Of a stretch of 64,000 bases of DNA, positions 43,828 through 54,297 are shown in pieces. Location: contig JARWBI010000002.1 in the NCBI GenBank assembly GCA_029846755.1, positions 372,001 through 436,000 of the forward strand, in the 5' to 3' direction. The notes below the pieces were generated by a model. It was not told where the DNA came from. It saw only the letters and a list, made by a program, of their open reading frames with translations, and made no database searches. Numbering within the stretch: the first letter of the stretch is position 1; every line of letters begins with the position of its first letter. A program made the translations under genes and the position numbers. This stretch comes from Falsirhodobacter flavus (GTDB lineage Bacteria; Pseudomonadota; Alphaproteobacteria; Rhodobacterales; Rhodobacteraceae).

Positions 43828-46322
43828 GCGATACAGACGGTAAGAAACCCCTCGGCATGGGTGGCGCCCCGCGTTCGGGGCAGGTGAAGCAGAGCTTCAG
43901 CCACGGCCGCACGAAAAGCGTTCTGGTGGAAACGAAGCGCAAGCGCGTTGTCGTCCCGAAGCCGGGTGCCTCGGGGTCATCGTCGGGCGCGACGCATCTG
44001 GGCGACCCGTCCAAACGCCCCGCCGGGATCACCGACGCGGAGATGGAACGCCGTCTGAACGCGCTGAAGGCCGCCAAGGCCCGCGAGGCCGAAGACACGG
44101 CCCGCCGCGCCGAGGAAGAGCGCCAGCGCGAAGAAGACCGCCAGCGCCGCCGCGAGGAGATCGAGGCGAAAGAGCGCGAGGAGCGTGAACGCCTTGCCGC
44201 CCTTGCCGCCAAGGCCGAGGAAGAGCAGCGCCTGAAGGCCGCTGCCGAGGCCGACGCGCGCCGTGCCGAAGCTGCCAAGAACGCGCCCGCCATCCCCGAA
44301 GCGCCCTCGCGCGCTGCGGCGGCTGCGGCGGCCCCGCCCTCGTCCAAGCCGGGTCTGCCGACCCCGCGCAAGACGGACCGCGAACGCGAGGATCGCGACC
44401 GCGGTGCCAAGGGCAAGGAAGACAACCGCCGCGGCGGCAAGCTGACCCTGAACGACGCGCTTTCGGGCGAAGGCGGACGCACGCGTTCGCTGGCCGCGAT
44501 GAAGCGCAAGCAGGAAAAGGCCCGTCAGAAGATGATGGGCAGCCAGCGCGCCGAGAAGCAGTTCCGCGATGTGCGCATCCCGGAAACGATCGTGGTGTCG
44601 GAACTGGCGAACCGGATGACGGAACGCGCGGCCGACGTGGTCAAATCGCTCATGAAGATGGGCATGATGGTCACGATGAACCAGGCGATCGACGCCGACA
44701 CCGCCGAGCTGGTGATCGAGGAATTCGGCCACCGCGCCATTCGCGTTTCGGATTCGGACGTGGAACAGGTCATCCAGCACGAACAGGACAAGGCCGAAGA
44801 TCTCCTGCCGCGCCCGCCGATCGTCACGATCATGGGCCATGTCGACCACGGCAAGACCTCGCTTCTGGACGCGATCCGCAAGGCAAACGTCGTTTCGGGC
44901 GAAGCTGGCGGGATCACGCAGCATATCGGCGCCTATCAGGTGAAAACCGAAAGCGGCACGCTGCTGACCTTCCTTGATACGCCCGGCCACGCGGCCTTCA
45001 CCTCGATGCGTGCTCGCGGTGCGAACGTCACCGATATCGTCGTGCTGGTGGTTGCCGCCGATGACGCGGTGATGCCGCAGACGGTCGAAGCGATAAGCCA
45101 CGCGAAAGCGGCTGGCGTTCCGATGATCGTCGCGATCAACAAAGTGGACAAACCCGGCGCGAACCCGACCAAGGTCCGCACCGACCTGCTGCAGCACGAA
45201 GTCGTCGTCGAGGCGATGTCGGGCGAGGTGCAGGATGTCGAGGTTTCGGCCAAGACGGGCGCTGGTCTGGACAATCTGCTGGAAGCCATCGCGCTTCAGG
45301 CAGAAATTCTGGAACTGAAAGCCAACCCCAATCGCTCGGCGCAAGGCGCGGTGATCGAGGCGAAGCTGGATGTGGGCCGCGGCCCGGTCGCAACGGTTCT
45401 GGTGCAGTCCGGCACGCTGAAACGCGGCGACATCTTCGTCGTCGGCGAGCAGTGGGGCAAGGTCCGTGCGCTGATCAACGACAAGGGCGAGCGGGTCGAA
45501 GAAGCCGGTCCCGCCGTACCGGTCGAGGTGCTTGGCCTGAACGGAACGCCGGCTGCGGGCGACGTTCTGAACGTGACCGAGACCGAGGCGCAGGCGCGCG
45601 AGATCGCGGACTACCGCGAGAAGGCCGCCAAGGACAAACGCGCTGCCGCCGGTGCCGCGACGACCCTTGAACAGCTGATGGCGAAGGCCAAGGCCGACAA
45701 GGACGTCTCGGAGCTGCCGGTTGTGCTCAAGGCCGACGTGCAGGGCTCTGCCGAGGCCATCGTCCAGGCGCTGGAAAAGGTCGGCAACGAAGAGGTCCGC
45801 GTGCGGGTCCTGCATTACGGCGTGGGTGCCATCACCGAGTCGGATGTGGGTCTGGCGGAGGCTTCGGGCGCGCCGGTCATCGGCTTCAACGTCCGGGCCA
45901 ACGCCCCGGCGCGGAACTCGGCCCACCAGAAGGGCGTGGAAATCCGCTATTACAGCGTGATCTACGACCTGATCGACGACATCAAGCAAGCCGCGTCGGG
46001 CCTGCTGAAGGCCGAGGTGCGCGAGCATTTCATCGGCTATGCCACCATCAAGGAGACCTTCAAGGTCACCGGCGTGGGCATGGTCGCGGGCTGCCTTGTC
46101 ACCGAGGGCGTGGCGCGTCGTTCGGCGGGCGTGCGCCTGCTGCGCGACAACGTCGTGATCCACGAGGGCACGCTGAAGACGCTGAAACGCTTCAAGGACG
46201 AGGTGAAGGAAGTCATCTCGGGTCAGGAATGCGGCATGGCGTTCGAGCGTTACGAGGACATCCGCCAGGGCGACGTCATCGAGATTTTCGAGCGGGAGGA
46301 GGTCGAGCGCAAGCTCGACTGA
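43824..46322 (+). CDS. infB: Translation initiation factor IF-2
   Basis: The 832-aa GTPase positions initiator tRNA on the ribosome. A charged N-terminal region (about 60-230, very rich in Arg/Glu/Ala, likely helical) precedes the IF2_N module [18 protein letters not shown]. The G domain follows, with [29 protein letters not shown] and [11 protein letters not shown]. Domains II, III and IV follow, with [16 protein letters not shown] near the end. The ATG overlaps the ylxR stop by 4 bp. A strong terminator follows. Confidence 0.97.
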   Translation: MSDTDGKKPLGMGGAPRSGQVKQSFSHGRTKSVLVETKRKRVVVPKPGASGSSSGATHLGDPSKRPAGITDAEMERRLNALKAAKAREAEDTARRAEEERQREEDRQRRREEIEAKEREERERLAALAAKAEEEQRLKAAAEADARRAEAAKNAPAIPEAPSRAAAAAAAPPSSKPGLPTPRKTDREREDRDRGAKGKEDNRRGGKLTLNDALSGEGGRTRSLAAMKRKQEKARQKMMGSQRAEKQFRDVRIPETIVVSELANRMTERAADVVKSLMKMGMMVTMNQAIDADTAELVIEEFGHRAIRVSDSDVEQVIQHEQDKAEDLLPRPPIVTIMGHVDHGKTSLLDAIRKANVVSGEAGGITQHIGAYQVKTESGTLLTFLDTPGHAAFTSMRARGANVTDIVVLVVAADDAVMPQTVEAISHAKAAGVPMIVAINKVDKPGANPTKVRTDLLQHEVVVEAMSGEVQDVEVSAKTGAGLDNLLEAIALQAEILELKANPNRSAQGAVIEAKLDVGRGPVATVLVQSGTLKRGDIFVVGEQWGKVRALINDKGERVEEAGPAVPVEVLGLNGTPAAGDVLNVTETEAQAREIADYREKAAKDKRAAAGAATTLEQLMAKAKADKDVSELPVVLKADVQGSAEAIVQALEKVGNEEVRVRVLHYGVGAITESDVGLAEASGAPVIGFNVRANAPARNSAHQKGVEIRYYSVIYDLIDDIKQAASGLLKAEVREHFIGYATIKETFKVTGVGMVAGCLVTEGVARRSAGVRLLRDNVVIHEGTLKTLKRFKDEVKEVISGQECGMAFERYEDIRQGDVIEIFEREEVERKLD

Positions 46323-46341
46323 TCCCCACCCCATTCCAAAT

Positions 46342-46372
46342 GAAAAGGCCGGGCGATTTGCCCGGCCTTTTC
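46342..46372 (+). terminator. Terminator of the infB operon
   Basis: A 13-bp perfect inverted repeat (GAAAAGGCCGGGC / GCCCGGCCTTTTC) with a 5-base loop begins 20 bases after the infB stop. Flanking A and T runs on both sides allow it to work for the convergent small gene at 46393 as well. Confidence 0.9.
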
Positions 46373-46392
46373 AATTTCTGCCCGTAGTTCTG

Positions 46393-46524
46393 TCAGCGAC
46401 CCGAGACAGGGAAACCCACGAAGGTCTTTTCATCCACGCGAACGATAAGACGACCGTCCGCCTGCTGACCCACGACAAGTCCCTGAACCGAGATGCAACT
46501 TCCCAAGGAAATCGTTCTCAACAT
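46393..46524 (-). CDS. Small hypothetical protein, 43 aa
   Basis: A short gene in the gap between infB and mutT. It encodes MLRTISLGSCISVQGLVVG and then a region rich in Val, Arg and Asp (QADGRLIVRVDEKTFVGFPV) before TGA at 46393. GGGGAT lies six bases before this ATG; an in-frame ATG at 46560 would give 55 aa. Similar short proteins with an ISLGSC-VQG start and a GRI-VRV middle are, from memory, common in Rhodobacterales without known function. The predicted fold is a small beta-sheet. Its end meets the infB terminator, and it follows the mutT terminator. Confidence 0.6.
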   Translation of the reverse strand: MLRTISLGSCISVQGLVVGQQADGRLIVRVDEKTFVGFPVSGR

Positions 46525-46568
46525 GGCTATCCCCATAGCTAATCCCCATGAGACAACCATACACAAAG

Positions 46569-46601
46569 AAATTAAAAATTCATCACCAAAGCTTCGTGAT
46601 G
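46569..46601 (-). terminator. Terminator of the ppiC-argJ-mutT operon
   Basis: On the minus strand CATCAC-gaagctttg-GTGATG (46601-46581, extended by AA/TT pairs inside) is followed by AATTTTTAATTT. It starts about 32 bases after the mutT stop and is in an unusually AT-rich stretch. Confidence 0.6.
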
Positions 46602-46633
46602 GCTCATTCCTTGGTTGTATTGTGAACTTTTGG

Positions 46634-47032
46634 TCACAGCCAATCTCGCAGGATTGGGATCAACGGCAGGTCGGCGGGCGGCATTTCGTAATCCGCCAGC
46701 GCGTTCGGGCGCACCCATGCCAGCGCCTGCCCCTCATGCCCGTGCGGCACCCCCTGCCACTTGCGACACGCAAAAAGCGGCATCAGGAGGTGAAAATCGG
46801 CATAGGAATGGCTGGCGAAGGTCAGCGGCGCAAGGCAGCTGGCATGGGTGTCGATGCCCAGCTCCTCCTTCAGCTCGCGAATCAGCGCGGCCTCCGGCGT
46901 CTCGCCCGCCTCGACCTTGCCGCCGGGAAACTCCCACATGCCCGCAAGGGATTTCCCCTCGGGGCGCTGGGCCAGAAGAACGCGGCCGTCGCTGTCGATC
47001 AGTGCGACGGCCGAAACGAGGACGATCTTCAC
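46634..47032 (-). CDS. mutT: 8-oxo-dGTP diphosphatase MutT (Nudix hydrolase)
   Basis: The 132-aa Nudix enzyme removes 8-oxo-dGTP from the nucleotide pool, preventing A:T to C:G mutations. The Nudix box GKVEAGETPEAALIRELKEE (followed by LGI) is intact. The start MKIVLVSAVALIDSDGRVLLAQRPEGKS is of MutT type, with the block before the box MWEFPGGK. It overlaps the argJ stop by 4 bp and is last in the ppiC-argJ-mutT run. Confidence 0.92.
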   Translation of the reverse strand: MKIVLVSAVALIDSDGRVLLAQRPEGKSLAGMWEFPGGKVEAGETPEAALIRELKEELGIDTHASCLAPLTFASHSYADFHLLMPLFACRKWQGVPHGHEGQALAWVRPNALADYEMPPADLPLIPILRDWL

Positions 47033-48357
47033 GAACGGTAATCCGCGTTGATGTCGATGTAACGGTGGGTCAGATCGCAGGTCCAGACGGTCTTGGCCGC
47101 ACGCCCCAGCCCCAGATCGACCGAGATCACAAGGTTCTCGCCCTTCATGTAAGCCGCCGCGTCCTCTTCGGAATAGGACTTCGACCGCCAGCCCCGCTCT
47201 GCCAGAACCATGTCGCCGAGCGAGATCTTCAGCTTGTCGCGATCCGCCGCCGCACCGGATTTGCCGACGGCCATGACGATGCGGCCCCAGTTCGGGTCTT
47301 CGCCCGCGATGGCGGTCTTGACCAGCGGGGAATTGGCGATCGCCATCGCCACCCGGCCCGCATCCTCGGGCGTAGCGGCCCGCGTCACGCGCACTTCGAC
47401 GAACTTCGTCGCCCCTTCGCCGTCCTTGACCACCTGATGCGCGAGATCCAGCATCACGCCCGAGAGGGCCGCCTCGAAAGCCTTGGCAACCTCGCCGCCC
47501 TTCACCTCGGCGGCCGGGCTCTGCCCCGTCGCAGCCAGCAGCAGCGCGTCCGAGGTCGAAGTGTCGCTGTCCACGGTGATCGCGTTGAACGTATCGTCCA
47601 CCTGCCGCGACAGCATCTTCTGCAGCAGCGCCGGTTTGATCTTGGCGTCGGTGAAGATGTAGACCAGCATCGTCGCCATGTCGGGCGCGATCATCCCCGA
47701 CCCCTTGGCGATGCCGGAAATGCGGATCTCGCCGCCCTCGCCTTGCACCACGGCAGACGCGCCCTTGGGGAAGGTGTCGGTGGTCATGATCGCCCGCGCC
47801 GCCATCTCGATCCCGGACGGGTCCAGCGAGGCAACGAGTTCCGGCACCTTCGCGGTGATGCGCTGATGCGGCAGCGGCTCTCCGATCACGCCGGTCGAGG
47901 AGGAGAAGACGCGGCTGGCGGGAACCCCCAGAACATCCGCGACCCGCCCCGTGACCGCCGCCACCGATTTCACCCCCGCCGATCCGGTGAAGGCGTTAGA
48001 GTTGCCGGAGTTGACGATGATCGCCGCCCCCGCCTTGCGCGGAACAGCCATGGCCAGCTTTTCCTGGCAGTCCAGCACGCAGGCCGCACGGGTCGAGGAC
48101 CGCGTGAACACGCCCGCAACCGAAGTGCCGGGTGCCAGACGGATCAGCGTGACGTCGGTGCGGTTCGCATAGCGCACCCCCGCCTCCACCGCCGAGAACT
48201 CGACCCCGGCGATGTCCGGCAGCTTGGGGAACCCGCCCTTGGGTGCCAGCGGCGAGACCGACTTCACCTTCGCCTTGGGCGCATCGCTCTGCGCCTTGGC
48301 CTTGGTCAGCTTCTTTTTCAGCGACTTGGCCTCGGCCTTCCAGTCGGTCTTCGCCAT
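47029..48357 (-). CDS. argJ: Bifunctional ornithine acetyltransferase/N-acetylglutamate synthase
   Basis: The 442-aa enzyme transfers acetyl from N-acetylornithine to glutamate in the cyclic arginine pathway. It is made as a precursor that cleaves itself into alpha and beta chains at the Ala-Thr bond in PDMATMLVYIFTDA (Thr becomes the nucleophile). Other blocks are NSGNSNAFTGSAG and the C-terminal TCDLTHRYIDINADYRS. An N-terminal Lys-rich extension of about 30 residues precedes the usual start of homology. It is 12 bp downstream of the ppiC gene and overlaps mutT. The pairing with mutT is common in alphaproteobacteria. Confidence 0.95.
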   Translation of the reverse strand: MAKTDWKAEAKSLKKKLTKAKAQSDAPKAKVKSVSPLAPKGGFPKLPDIAGVEFSAVEAGVRYANRTDVTLIRLAPGTSVAGVFTRSSTRAACVLDCQEKLAMAVPRKAGAAIIVNSGNSNAFTGSAGVKSVAAVTGRVADVLGVPASRVFSSSTGVIGEPLPHQRITAKVPELVASLDPSGIEMAARAIMTTDTFPKGASAVVQGEGGEIRISGIAKGSGMIAPDMATMLVYIFTDAKIKPALLQKMLSRQVDDTFNAITVDSDTSTSDALLLAATGQSPAAEVKGGEVAKAFEAALSGVMLDLAHQVVKDGEGATKFVEVRVTRAATPEDAGRVAMAIANSPLVKTAIAGEDPNWGRIVMAVGKSGAAADRDKLKISLGDMVLAERGWRSKSYSEEDAAAYMKGENLVISVDLGLGRAAKTVWTCDLTHRYIDINADYRS

Positions 48358-48369
48358 GATGTGATCCCC

Positions 48370-49215
48370 TTATTCGGCGACCAAGGAATCGTTGCGAAGC
48401 ACGCTCGGGTCAATAGTTTCCTCGCTGCGGCTAACGTTTGCGCCTTCGGTGATCTTCGCCAGATGCTCGGTCACCGCAGCTTGCTGGATTTCTGCCGAAA
48501 GCTCGTCGCGCACTGCGTCCAGCGTCGGCTTCTCGGCCTCGCGCGTTTCGTTCAGCTTGACAATATGCCAGCCGAACTGGGTCTGGATCGGAGCCGAAAC
48601 ACCGCCCGGCTCCAAAGTCGCAACCGCATCCTCGAAGGGCTTTACCATCATGCCCGCGCCGAACCAGCCCAGCGAGCCGCCGTTCTGCGCCGAGCCGGGA
48701 TCGGACGAATTCTCGGTCGCCAGCTTGGCGAAATCGGCGCCGCCGTCGATCTGGGTCTTCAGATCCTTCGCCTTCTCCTCGCTGTCCACGAGGATATGCG
48801 AGGCGTTGTATTCCGTCGTCGGCGCAGCTTCGGCGTAACGCGCGTCATAGGCGGCCTGAAGCGCCTCGTCCGTCACCGCCGCCGCCGCGACCTGCTCCAG
48901 CGCCTTGCCGGCCAGATAGGACTGGCGTTCCAGGTTCATCGCGATCTCGTCCTTGGGGGTGATCTCGCCTTCGACCGACTGGGCCAGCGCCTCCTGCTGG
49001 ATCAGCTGTTCAAGGATGCCCTGATACAGCGCGTCGTCCGGCAGGCTCTGATACTGGGGGGGAAGCTTTTCGCGCAGCACCAGCATCTGGGCCAGCGTGA
49101 TGTCCTTGCCGCCCACGGTGGCGACGACCGTATCACCCGAAGGCTCCTGCGCCATCAGCGGCGTTGCCAGAACCAGCGCGAGCGCGGTGAGGGACAGCTT
49201 CGTTTTCGTCAGCAT
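48370..49215 (-). CDS. Periplasmic parvulin-type peptidyl-prolyl isomerase
   Basis: The 281-aa PpiC/SurA-like protein has a signal peptide (LTKTKLSLTALALVLATPLMA, cleaved before QEP). A helical N-terminal chaperone-like region lies at about 25-130. A parvulin domain follows with YNASHILVDSEEKAKDLK, GSLGWFGAGMMVKPFEDAV and TQFGWHIVKLNE. It helps fold outer-membrane or periplasmic proteins. ATG 49215 is preferred over 49221 because GGAG sits one base before the latter. It is divergent from secA (191-bp gap), so export and folding functions share a control region. Confidence 0.9.
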   Translation of the reverse strand: MLTKTKLSLTALALVLATPLMAQEPSGDTVVATVGGKDITLAQMLVLREKLPPQYQSLPDDALYQGILEQLIQQEALAQSVEGEITPKDEIAMNLERQSYLAGKALEQVAAAAVTDEALQAAYDARYAEAAPTTEYNASHILVDSEEKAKDLKTQIDGGADFAKLATENSSDPGSAQNGGSLGWFGAGMMVKPFEDAVATLEPGGVSAPIQTQFGWHIVKLNETREAEKPTLDAVRDELSAEIQQAAVTEHLAKITEGANVSRSEETIDPSVLRNDSLVAE

Positions 49216-49406
49216 CGACATACTCCGGGTAAGGCCGCGCGGGACGCGCGACGTTGACTTGGCCCCAGCCTGCCCTTACATCGCTTGCGTCACGAGTGAG
49301 GGGCCCGCCAGGACCTTGCGCCCACCATTTAAGGCGTAAGGACAGCCAAGGCCACACCCTCACACGATCATGTCACATGCCTTTGACACGGCCGCGCGGA
49401 GAAAAC

Positions 49407-52076
49407 ATGCTGGGTCTCGGAAGTATCGCGAAGAAGGTCTTTGGCTCGCCCAACGACCGGATCGTCAAATCGGTGCGCCCGCTGGTCGCCAGGATCAACG
49501 CGCTGGAGCCCGAGTTCAAGGCGCTGAGCGATGAAGGCCTGAAGGCGAAGACCGCCGAGTTCCAGAAGCGCGCCCAGGGTGGCGAGTCCTTGGACAAGCT
49601 GCTGCCCGAAGCCTTTGCCAACTGCCGCGAAGGCGCACGCCGCGCCCTTGGCCTGCGCGCCTATGACGTGCAGCTGATGGGCGGGATCTTCCTGCACCAA
49701 GGCAACATCGCCGAAATGAAGACGGGCGAGGGCAAGACGCTGGTTGCGACCTTCCCCGCCTATCTGAACGCGCTGACGGGCAAGGGCGTGCATGTCGTCA
49801 CCGTGAACGATTACCTCGCCAAACGCGACGCGGAATGGATGAGCAAGGTCTATGGCCAGCTTGGCCTGACCACAGGCGTCGTCTATCCCTTCCAGCCCGA
49901 GGCGGAAAAGCGCGAGGCCTATCGCGCCGACATCACCTATGCCACCAACAACGAGCTTGGCTTCGATTATCTTCGCGACAACATGAAGAATTCGATCGAG
50001 GAGATGGCCCAGCGCGGTCACAACTTCGCCATCGTGGACGAGGTGGACTCGATTCTGGTCGACGAAGCGCGGACGCCGCTCATCATCTCCGGCCCGTCGC
50101 AGGACCGTTCGGAACTGTATGTGGCGGTGGACAAGCTGATCCCGTTCGTCACGGACGAACATTTCAAGCTGGACGAAAAGACCCGCAACGTGACCTTCAC
50201 CGAAGAAGGCAACGAATTCATCGAGGACAAGCTGGCCGAGACCGGCCTTCTGCCCGAGGGTCAGTCGCTGTATGACCCCGAAAGCACCACGCTGGTCCAC
50301 CACGTCACGCAGGCCCTGCGCGCCCACAAGCTGTATCTGAAGGACCAGCATTACATCGTCCGCGACGGCGAGGTCATGCTGATCGACGAATTCACCGGCC
50401 GCATGATGAAGGGCCGCCGCCTGTCCGAAGGTCTGCACCAGGCCATCGAGGCGAAGGAAGAGGTCAAGATCCAGCCCGAGAACGTGACGCTGGCCTCGGT
50501 GACCTTCCAAAACTATTTCCGCCTGTATTCCAAGCTGTCGGGCATGACCGGCACGGCCCTGACCGAGGCCGAGGAATTCATGGAGATCTACAAGCTGGGC
50601 GTGGTCGAGGTTCCGACCAACCGCGGCGTCAACCGCACCGACGAGCACGACCAAGTCTATCGCACCGCGCGCGAGAAATACGAGGGCGTGGTCAAGGCGA
50701 TCAAGGAAGCCTACGAGCGCCGCCAGCCGATCCTCGTCGGCACGACCTCGATCGAGAAGTCGGAGATGCTGTCGCAGCTTCTGAACTCCGAAGGCATCCC
50801 CCACAACGTCCTGAACGCGCGCCAGCACGAGCAGGAGGCGCAGATCGTCGCCGATGCCGGCAAGCTGGGCGCGGTCACCATCGCGACCAACATGGCCGGG
50901 CGCGGCACCGACATCCAGCTTGGCGGCAACGTCGAGATGAAGGTGATGGAGGCCCTTGCCGCCGACCCCGAAGCGCATCCCGACGAATTGCGCACCCGCA
51001 TCGAGGCCGAGCACGCCGAGGAAAAGGCCAAGGTTCTGGAAGCGGGCGGCCTCTATGTCCTTGCCACCGAACGCCACGAATCGCGCCGCATCGACAACCA
51101 GTTGCGCGGCCGCTCGGGCCGTCAGGGCGATCCGGGGCGGTCCTCGTTCTTCCTGAGCCTCGAAGACGATCTGATGCGGATCTTCGGCTCCGAACGTCTG
51201 GACAAGGTCCTGTCCACGCTGGGCATGAAGGAAGGCGAGGCGATCGTGCACCCTTGGGTGAACAAGTCGCTGGAAAAGGCCCAAGCCAAGGTCGAAGGCC
51301 GTAACTTCGACATGCGGAAGAACCTGCTGAAATTCGACGATGTCATGAACGACCAGCGCAAGGCGATCTTCAGCCAACGGCTGGAGATCATGGGCGCCGA
51401 AGACCTGTCCGAGATTGCGCAGGACATGCGCCATCAGGTCATCGACGATCTGGTCGACGAATACATGCCGCCCAAATCCTATTCCGACGCGTGGGAGGTC
51501 GAGGAACTGGACGCGGCAGTGAAGGACAAGCTGGTGCTGGACCTGCCCATCGCCCAATGGGCGGCCGAAGAAGGCGTTGACCAGAACGACATCCGCGACC
51601 GTATCGTCGAGGCGTCCGACAAATCGATGACCGAAAAGCTGGAAGCCTTCGGCCCGGAAACGATGAAGAACATCGAAAAGCAGGTTCTGCTTCAGACCAT
51701 CGACGCCAAATGGCGCGAGCACCTGATGCGGCTGGAACATCTGCGCTCGGTCGTCGGCTTCCGCGGCTATGCCCAGCGCGATCCGCTGTCGGAATACAAG
51801 ACCGAAGGCTTCACGCTGTTCGAATCGATGCTGAATTCGCTGCGGCAGGACGTCACGCAGCGCCTGTCGCAGATCCGTCCACTGACGGAGCAGGAGCGCG
51901 AGGCGATGATGGCGCAGCTGGTGCAGCAACAGCGCGCCGCCCAGCCCGCCGTGACCGAGGAGACCGCACCGCCCGAAGAAGTGGACCCTTCGGTCTGGGG
52001 CGAGGTAGGGCGGAACGATCCCTGCCCCTGCGGCTCGGGCGAGAAGTTCAAGCACTGCCACGGCAAACTGGCCTGA
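49407..52076 (+). CDS. secA: Preprotein translocase ATPase SecA
   Basis: The 889-aa motor drives proteins through SecYEG. The DEAD-type Walker A is [39 protein letters not shown] is the helicase II block, [16 protein letters not shown] is the helicase VI region, and [20 protein letters not shown] follows. The C-terminal zinc-binding SEC-C motif [15 protein letters not shown] binds SecB and lipids. The ATG at 49407 has GGAG five bases upstream; the frame opens earlier but with unrelated sequence. A terminator follows. Confidence 0.97.
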   Translation: MLGLGSIAKKVFGSPNDRIVKSVRPLVARINALEPEFKALSDEGLKAKTAEFQKRAQGGESLDKLLPEAFANCREGARRALGLRAYDVQLMGGIFLHQGNIAEMKTGEGKTLVATFPAYLNALTGKGVHVVTVNDYLAKRDAEWMSKVYGQLGLTTGVVYPFQPEAEKREAYRADITYATNNELGFDYLRDNMKNSIEEMAQRGHNFAIVDEVDSILVDEARTPLIISGPSQDRSELYVAVDKLIPFVTDEHFKLDEKTRNVTFTEEGNEFIEDKLAETGLLPEGQSLYDPESTTLVHHVTQALRAHKLYLKDQHYIVRDGEVMLIDEFTGRMMKGRRLSEGLHQAIEAKEEVKIQPENVTLASVTFQNYFRLYSKLSGMTGTALTEAEEFMEIYKLGVVEVPTNRGVNRTDEHDQVYRTAREKYEGVVKAIKEAYERRQPILVGTTSIEKSEMLSQLLNSEGIPHNVLNARQHEQEAQIVADAGKLGAVTIATNMAGRGTDIQLGGNVEMKVMEALAADPEAHPDELRTRIEAEHAEEKAKVLEAGGLYVLATERHESRRIDNQLRGRSGRQGDPGRSSFFLSLEDDLMRIFGSERLDKVLSTLGMKEGEAIVHPWVNKSLEKAQAKVEGRNFDMRKNLLKFDDVMNDQRKAIFSQRLEIMGAEDLSEIAQDMRHQVIDDLVDEYMPPKSYSDAWEVEELDAAVKDKLVLDLPIAQWAAEEGVDQNDIRDRIVEASDKSMTEKLEAFGPETMKNIEKQVLLQTIDAKWREHLMRLEHLRSVVGFRGYAQRDPLSEYKTEGFTLFESMLNSLRQDVTQRLSQIRPLTEQEREAMMAQLVQQQRAAQPAVTEETAPPEEVDPSVWGEVGRNDPCPCGSGEKFKHCHGKLA

Positions 52077-52080
52077 AATG

Positions 52081-52104
52081 CGCCGCCCTTCGGGGCGGCG
52101 TTTC
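52081..52104. terminator. Shared terminator between secA and radC
   Basis: CGCCGCCC-TTCG-GGGCGGCG, an 8-bp perfect stem with a UUCG tetraloop followed by TTTCT, starts four bases after the secA stop. The radC stop begins at 52104. The T-tract favours termination of secA, and the hairpin also lies just past radC on the other strand. Confidence 0.8.
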
Positions 52105-52850
52105 TACAAGTAGCCGCTGGCGCGGAAGGAAAGCTCGCGTTCCTTGCCGACGATCAGGTGGTCGTGCAGCGTGATGCCCAGCACCTGTGCCGCCTCCTGT
52201 ATCTGGATCGTCATGGTGATGTCGGCCTGTGACGGCGTTGGATCGCCCGACGGGTGATTATGCACCAGGATCAGCGCCGAGGCGTTCAGTTCCAGCGCCC
52301 GCTTCACCACCTCGCGCGGATAGACGGGGACATGGTCCACCGTGCCCTGCGCCTGTTCCTCATCCGCGATCAGCACATTCTTGCGGTCAAGGAACAGCAC
52401 CCGGAACTGCTCGGTTTCCCGATGCGCCATCGCGGTGTGGCAGTAGTCCAGCAAAGCATCCCAGGACGACAACACGGGCATGTTCATTACCCGCGCCCGC
52501 ATCATCCGCTGCGCCACGGCTTCAAGGATCTTAAGATCCTGCGCCACCGTCTCGCCCACACCCTTGACCGCCATCAGGCGCGCGGGCGGCGCCGTCACCA
52601 CCCGGTTCAGATCCCCGAACGTGTCCAGAAGCAGCCGCGCCAACGGCTTCACATCCTGCCGGGGGATGGACCGGAACAACAGCAGCTCCAGCAATTCGTA
52701 ATCCGGCATCGCCTGCGCACCGCCTTCGGTGAACCGCGCGCGAAGACGCTTGCGATGGTCGCTGATATAGGAGGGCAACTTGCCCGCGATCGGGGCTGCC
52801 GCGGCCTCGTCATCGAACAGGGAAAGGGGGGCTTCGTTGAATCCGCTCAT
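52104..52850 (-). CDS. radC: RadC family protein (JAMM/MPN metalloprotein)
   Basis: The 248-aa protein has an N-terminal helix-hairpin-helix region (MAVKGVGETVAQDLKILEAV) and a C-terminal MPN domain. The domain keeps the full JAMM signature, LILVHNHPSGDPTPSQAD, with the upstream Glu in the REVVKRALE region. Despite its name, a DNA-repair role is not proven in the family. The start at 52850 (MSGFNEAPLSLFDDE) is preferred; the longer open frame lacks a ribosome site. Confidence 0.93.
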   Translation of the reverse strand: MSGFNEAPLSLFDDEAAAAPIAGKLPSYISDHRKRLRARFTEGGAQAMPDYELLELLLFRSIPRQDVKPLARLLLDTFGDLNRVVTAPPARLMAVKGVGETVAQDLKILEAVAQRMMRARVMNMPVLSSWDALLDYCHTAMAHRETEQFRVLFLDRKNVLIADEEQAQGTVDHVPVYPREVVKRALELNASALILVHNHPSGDPTPSQADITMTIQIQEAAQVLGITLHDHLIVGKERELSFRASGYL

Positions 52851-53035
52851 GTGCTCACCCTGCCTTAAGGATGGTTGCGAAATCGTTAATGCGCGGCTAG
52901 CGTTGCGCCATGGGCTGGCACGGCCCGCCGTCCGCAATCATGGTGAACGTGCCGCGAAACCGAACGCCGATCCTTTCACCGGCGCGAGTGTCAGCAACGC
53001 GGACCCTGACCGAGGATGCGCCCGAAAGGACGACG

Positions 53036-53512
53036 ATGGACCCCAAACTCATGGCCAAGGCGCTGCGGGCCGAACTGGACATTCCCCACTCCCGTGCGCT
53101 GGAAATCGTGGCCAAACAGCTTGGCTACCGCGACTGGAACACCGCCGCCGCGCAGCCCCGCTTTACCGAAACCTGCCCCATCCTGCGCATCTTCGACGAG
53201 GCGAAGGCGCTGGAATTCTATGTCGGCTGGCTGGGTTTCACCCAGGACTGGCAGCACCGTTTCGCGCCCGGCATGCCGCTTTACACGCAGGTGTCGCGCG
53301 CGGGGCTGATCCTGCATCTGTCGGAACATCACGGCGATGCGGTGCCGGGGGCGACCACCTTCGTGCGCATGAAGAACATCAGCGCCTTCCATGCAGAGAT
53401 CATGGCCAAACCCTATGCGAACATGCGCCCCGGTCTTGAGACCGAGGAATGGGGCACGCAGATGACCGTCTACGATCCGTTCCGCAACACGATCCGTTTT
53501 TGCGAGGATTAG
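53036..53512 (+). CDS. Glyoxalase/bleomycin-resistance superfamily protein
   Basis: The 158-aa protein has a short helical N-terminal module (MDPKLMAKALRAELDIPHSRALEIVAKQLGY split over about 30 residues) of the type found before some VOC domains. A VOC fold follows, with CPILRIFDEAKALEFYVGWL, ILHLSEHHGDAVPG and MTVYDPFRNTIRF. Candidate metal residues are the His near the LHLSEHHG block and a C-terminal Glu. Members bind small molecules such as bleomycin or act on thiol adducts; the function here is not known. AAAGGA precedes the ATG. The stop overlaps kdsB by 4 bp. Confidence 0.82.
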   Translation: MDPKLMAKALRAELDIPHSRALEIVAKQLGYRDWNTAAAQPRFTETCPILRIFDEAKALEFYVGWLGFTQDWQHRFAPGMPLYTQVSRAGLILHLSEHHGDAVPGATTFVRMKNISAFHAEIMAKPYANMRPGLETEEWGTQMTVYDPFRNTIRFCED

Positions 53513-54297
53513 TCGATGCCCATCCGCGCAAGATAGCCTTCGATCAGCGGCACGTCGGAGGGGTTGTTCAGTTCCCAGAAGGCGGCACCGGGGGCGGTCA
53601 CCTCGACCGCCTGCACCGGATGGCCGTTTTCAAGGAAGCGAAGCTGCTCCAGCCCCTCCAGCTTCTCCAGCGGGCCGATATCCCAGCCCATATAGGCGTC
53701 CAGCGCCGCGCGGCGGTAGGCATAGAGGCCGACGTGGTGGAAGACCGGCACGATGCCGTCCACGACCGTTTGGGCGTTGGTGAAGGGGATCACCTCTTTG
53801 GAAAAATACAGCGCCTGTCCCAGACGGTTCGACACCACGGTCGTCGCCCCCACGCGGCCGGCGCGGCGGTCGGCCATGAAATTCGCCAGCGCCTCGGCAT
53901 CGCAGCGCAGAACTGGCGTTGCCACGCCCATGCCGCCGCGCATCGCGTCGATCAGGGCGGTGACGAAATGCGGCGGGGTCAGAGGCGCGTCGCCTTGCAG
54001 GTTCACGATGACCTCGGCGGTGATGCCCGCGCGCTGGACGGCCTGCGCGACCCGCTCGGTGCCATTGCGGCATTCGGGATCGGTCATGATCGTATCTGCC
54101 CCGATACGGTCGGCTTCGGCCTTGATGCGGTCATCATCGGTGGCAACGAACACCGGAACGCCAACCTGCCGCGCCGCGATCACCGAGCGTTCCAGCAGGC
54201 TGCGACTGACGCCGTTCGCCCCTTTCAGCACCGCCAGCGGTTTCGCCGGATAGCGCGTCGAGGCATAGCGCGCCGGGATGATGATGCAGGCGTCCAT
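53509..54297 (-). CDS. kdsB: 3-deoxy-manno-octulosonate cytidylyltransferase
   Basis: The 262-aa enzyme activates KDO to CMP-KDO for lipid A core synthesis. It has the nucleotide-binding start IIIPARYASTRYPAKPLAVL, FVATDDDRI, the RNGTERVAQAV block, NLQGDAPL and the C-terminal HVGLYAYRRAAL. A GTG sits directly before the ATG at 54297, and either may serve. It shares one base with the kdsA stop. The final step of the KDO pathway, whose first enzymes are KdsD (28.9 kb) and KdsA (next gene). Confidence 0.94.
   Translation of the reverse strand: MDACIIIPARYASTRYPAKPLAVLKGANGVSRSLLERSVIAARQVGVPVFVATDDDRIKAEADRIGADTIMTDPECRNGTERVAQAVQRAGITAEVIVNLQGDAPLTPPHFVTALIDAMRGGMGVATPVLRCDAEALANFMADRRAGRVGATTVVSNRLGQALYFSKEVIPFTNAQTVVDGIVPVFHHVGLYAYRRAALDAYMGWDIGPLEKLEGLEQLRFLENGHPVQAVEVTAPGAAFWELNNPSDVPLIEGYLARMGID

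Noticed and set aside
49368-52061. An 897-codon open frame antisense to secA
   Set aside because: Same codon-bias artefact; composition is typical of antisense translation and secA is complete on the other strand.
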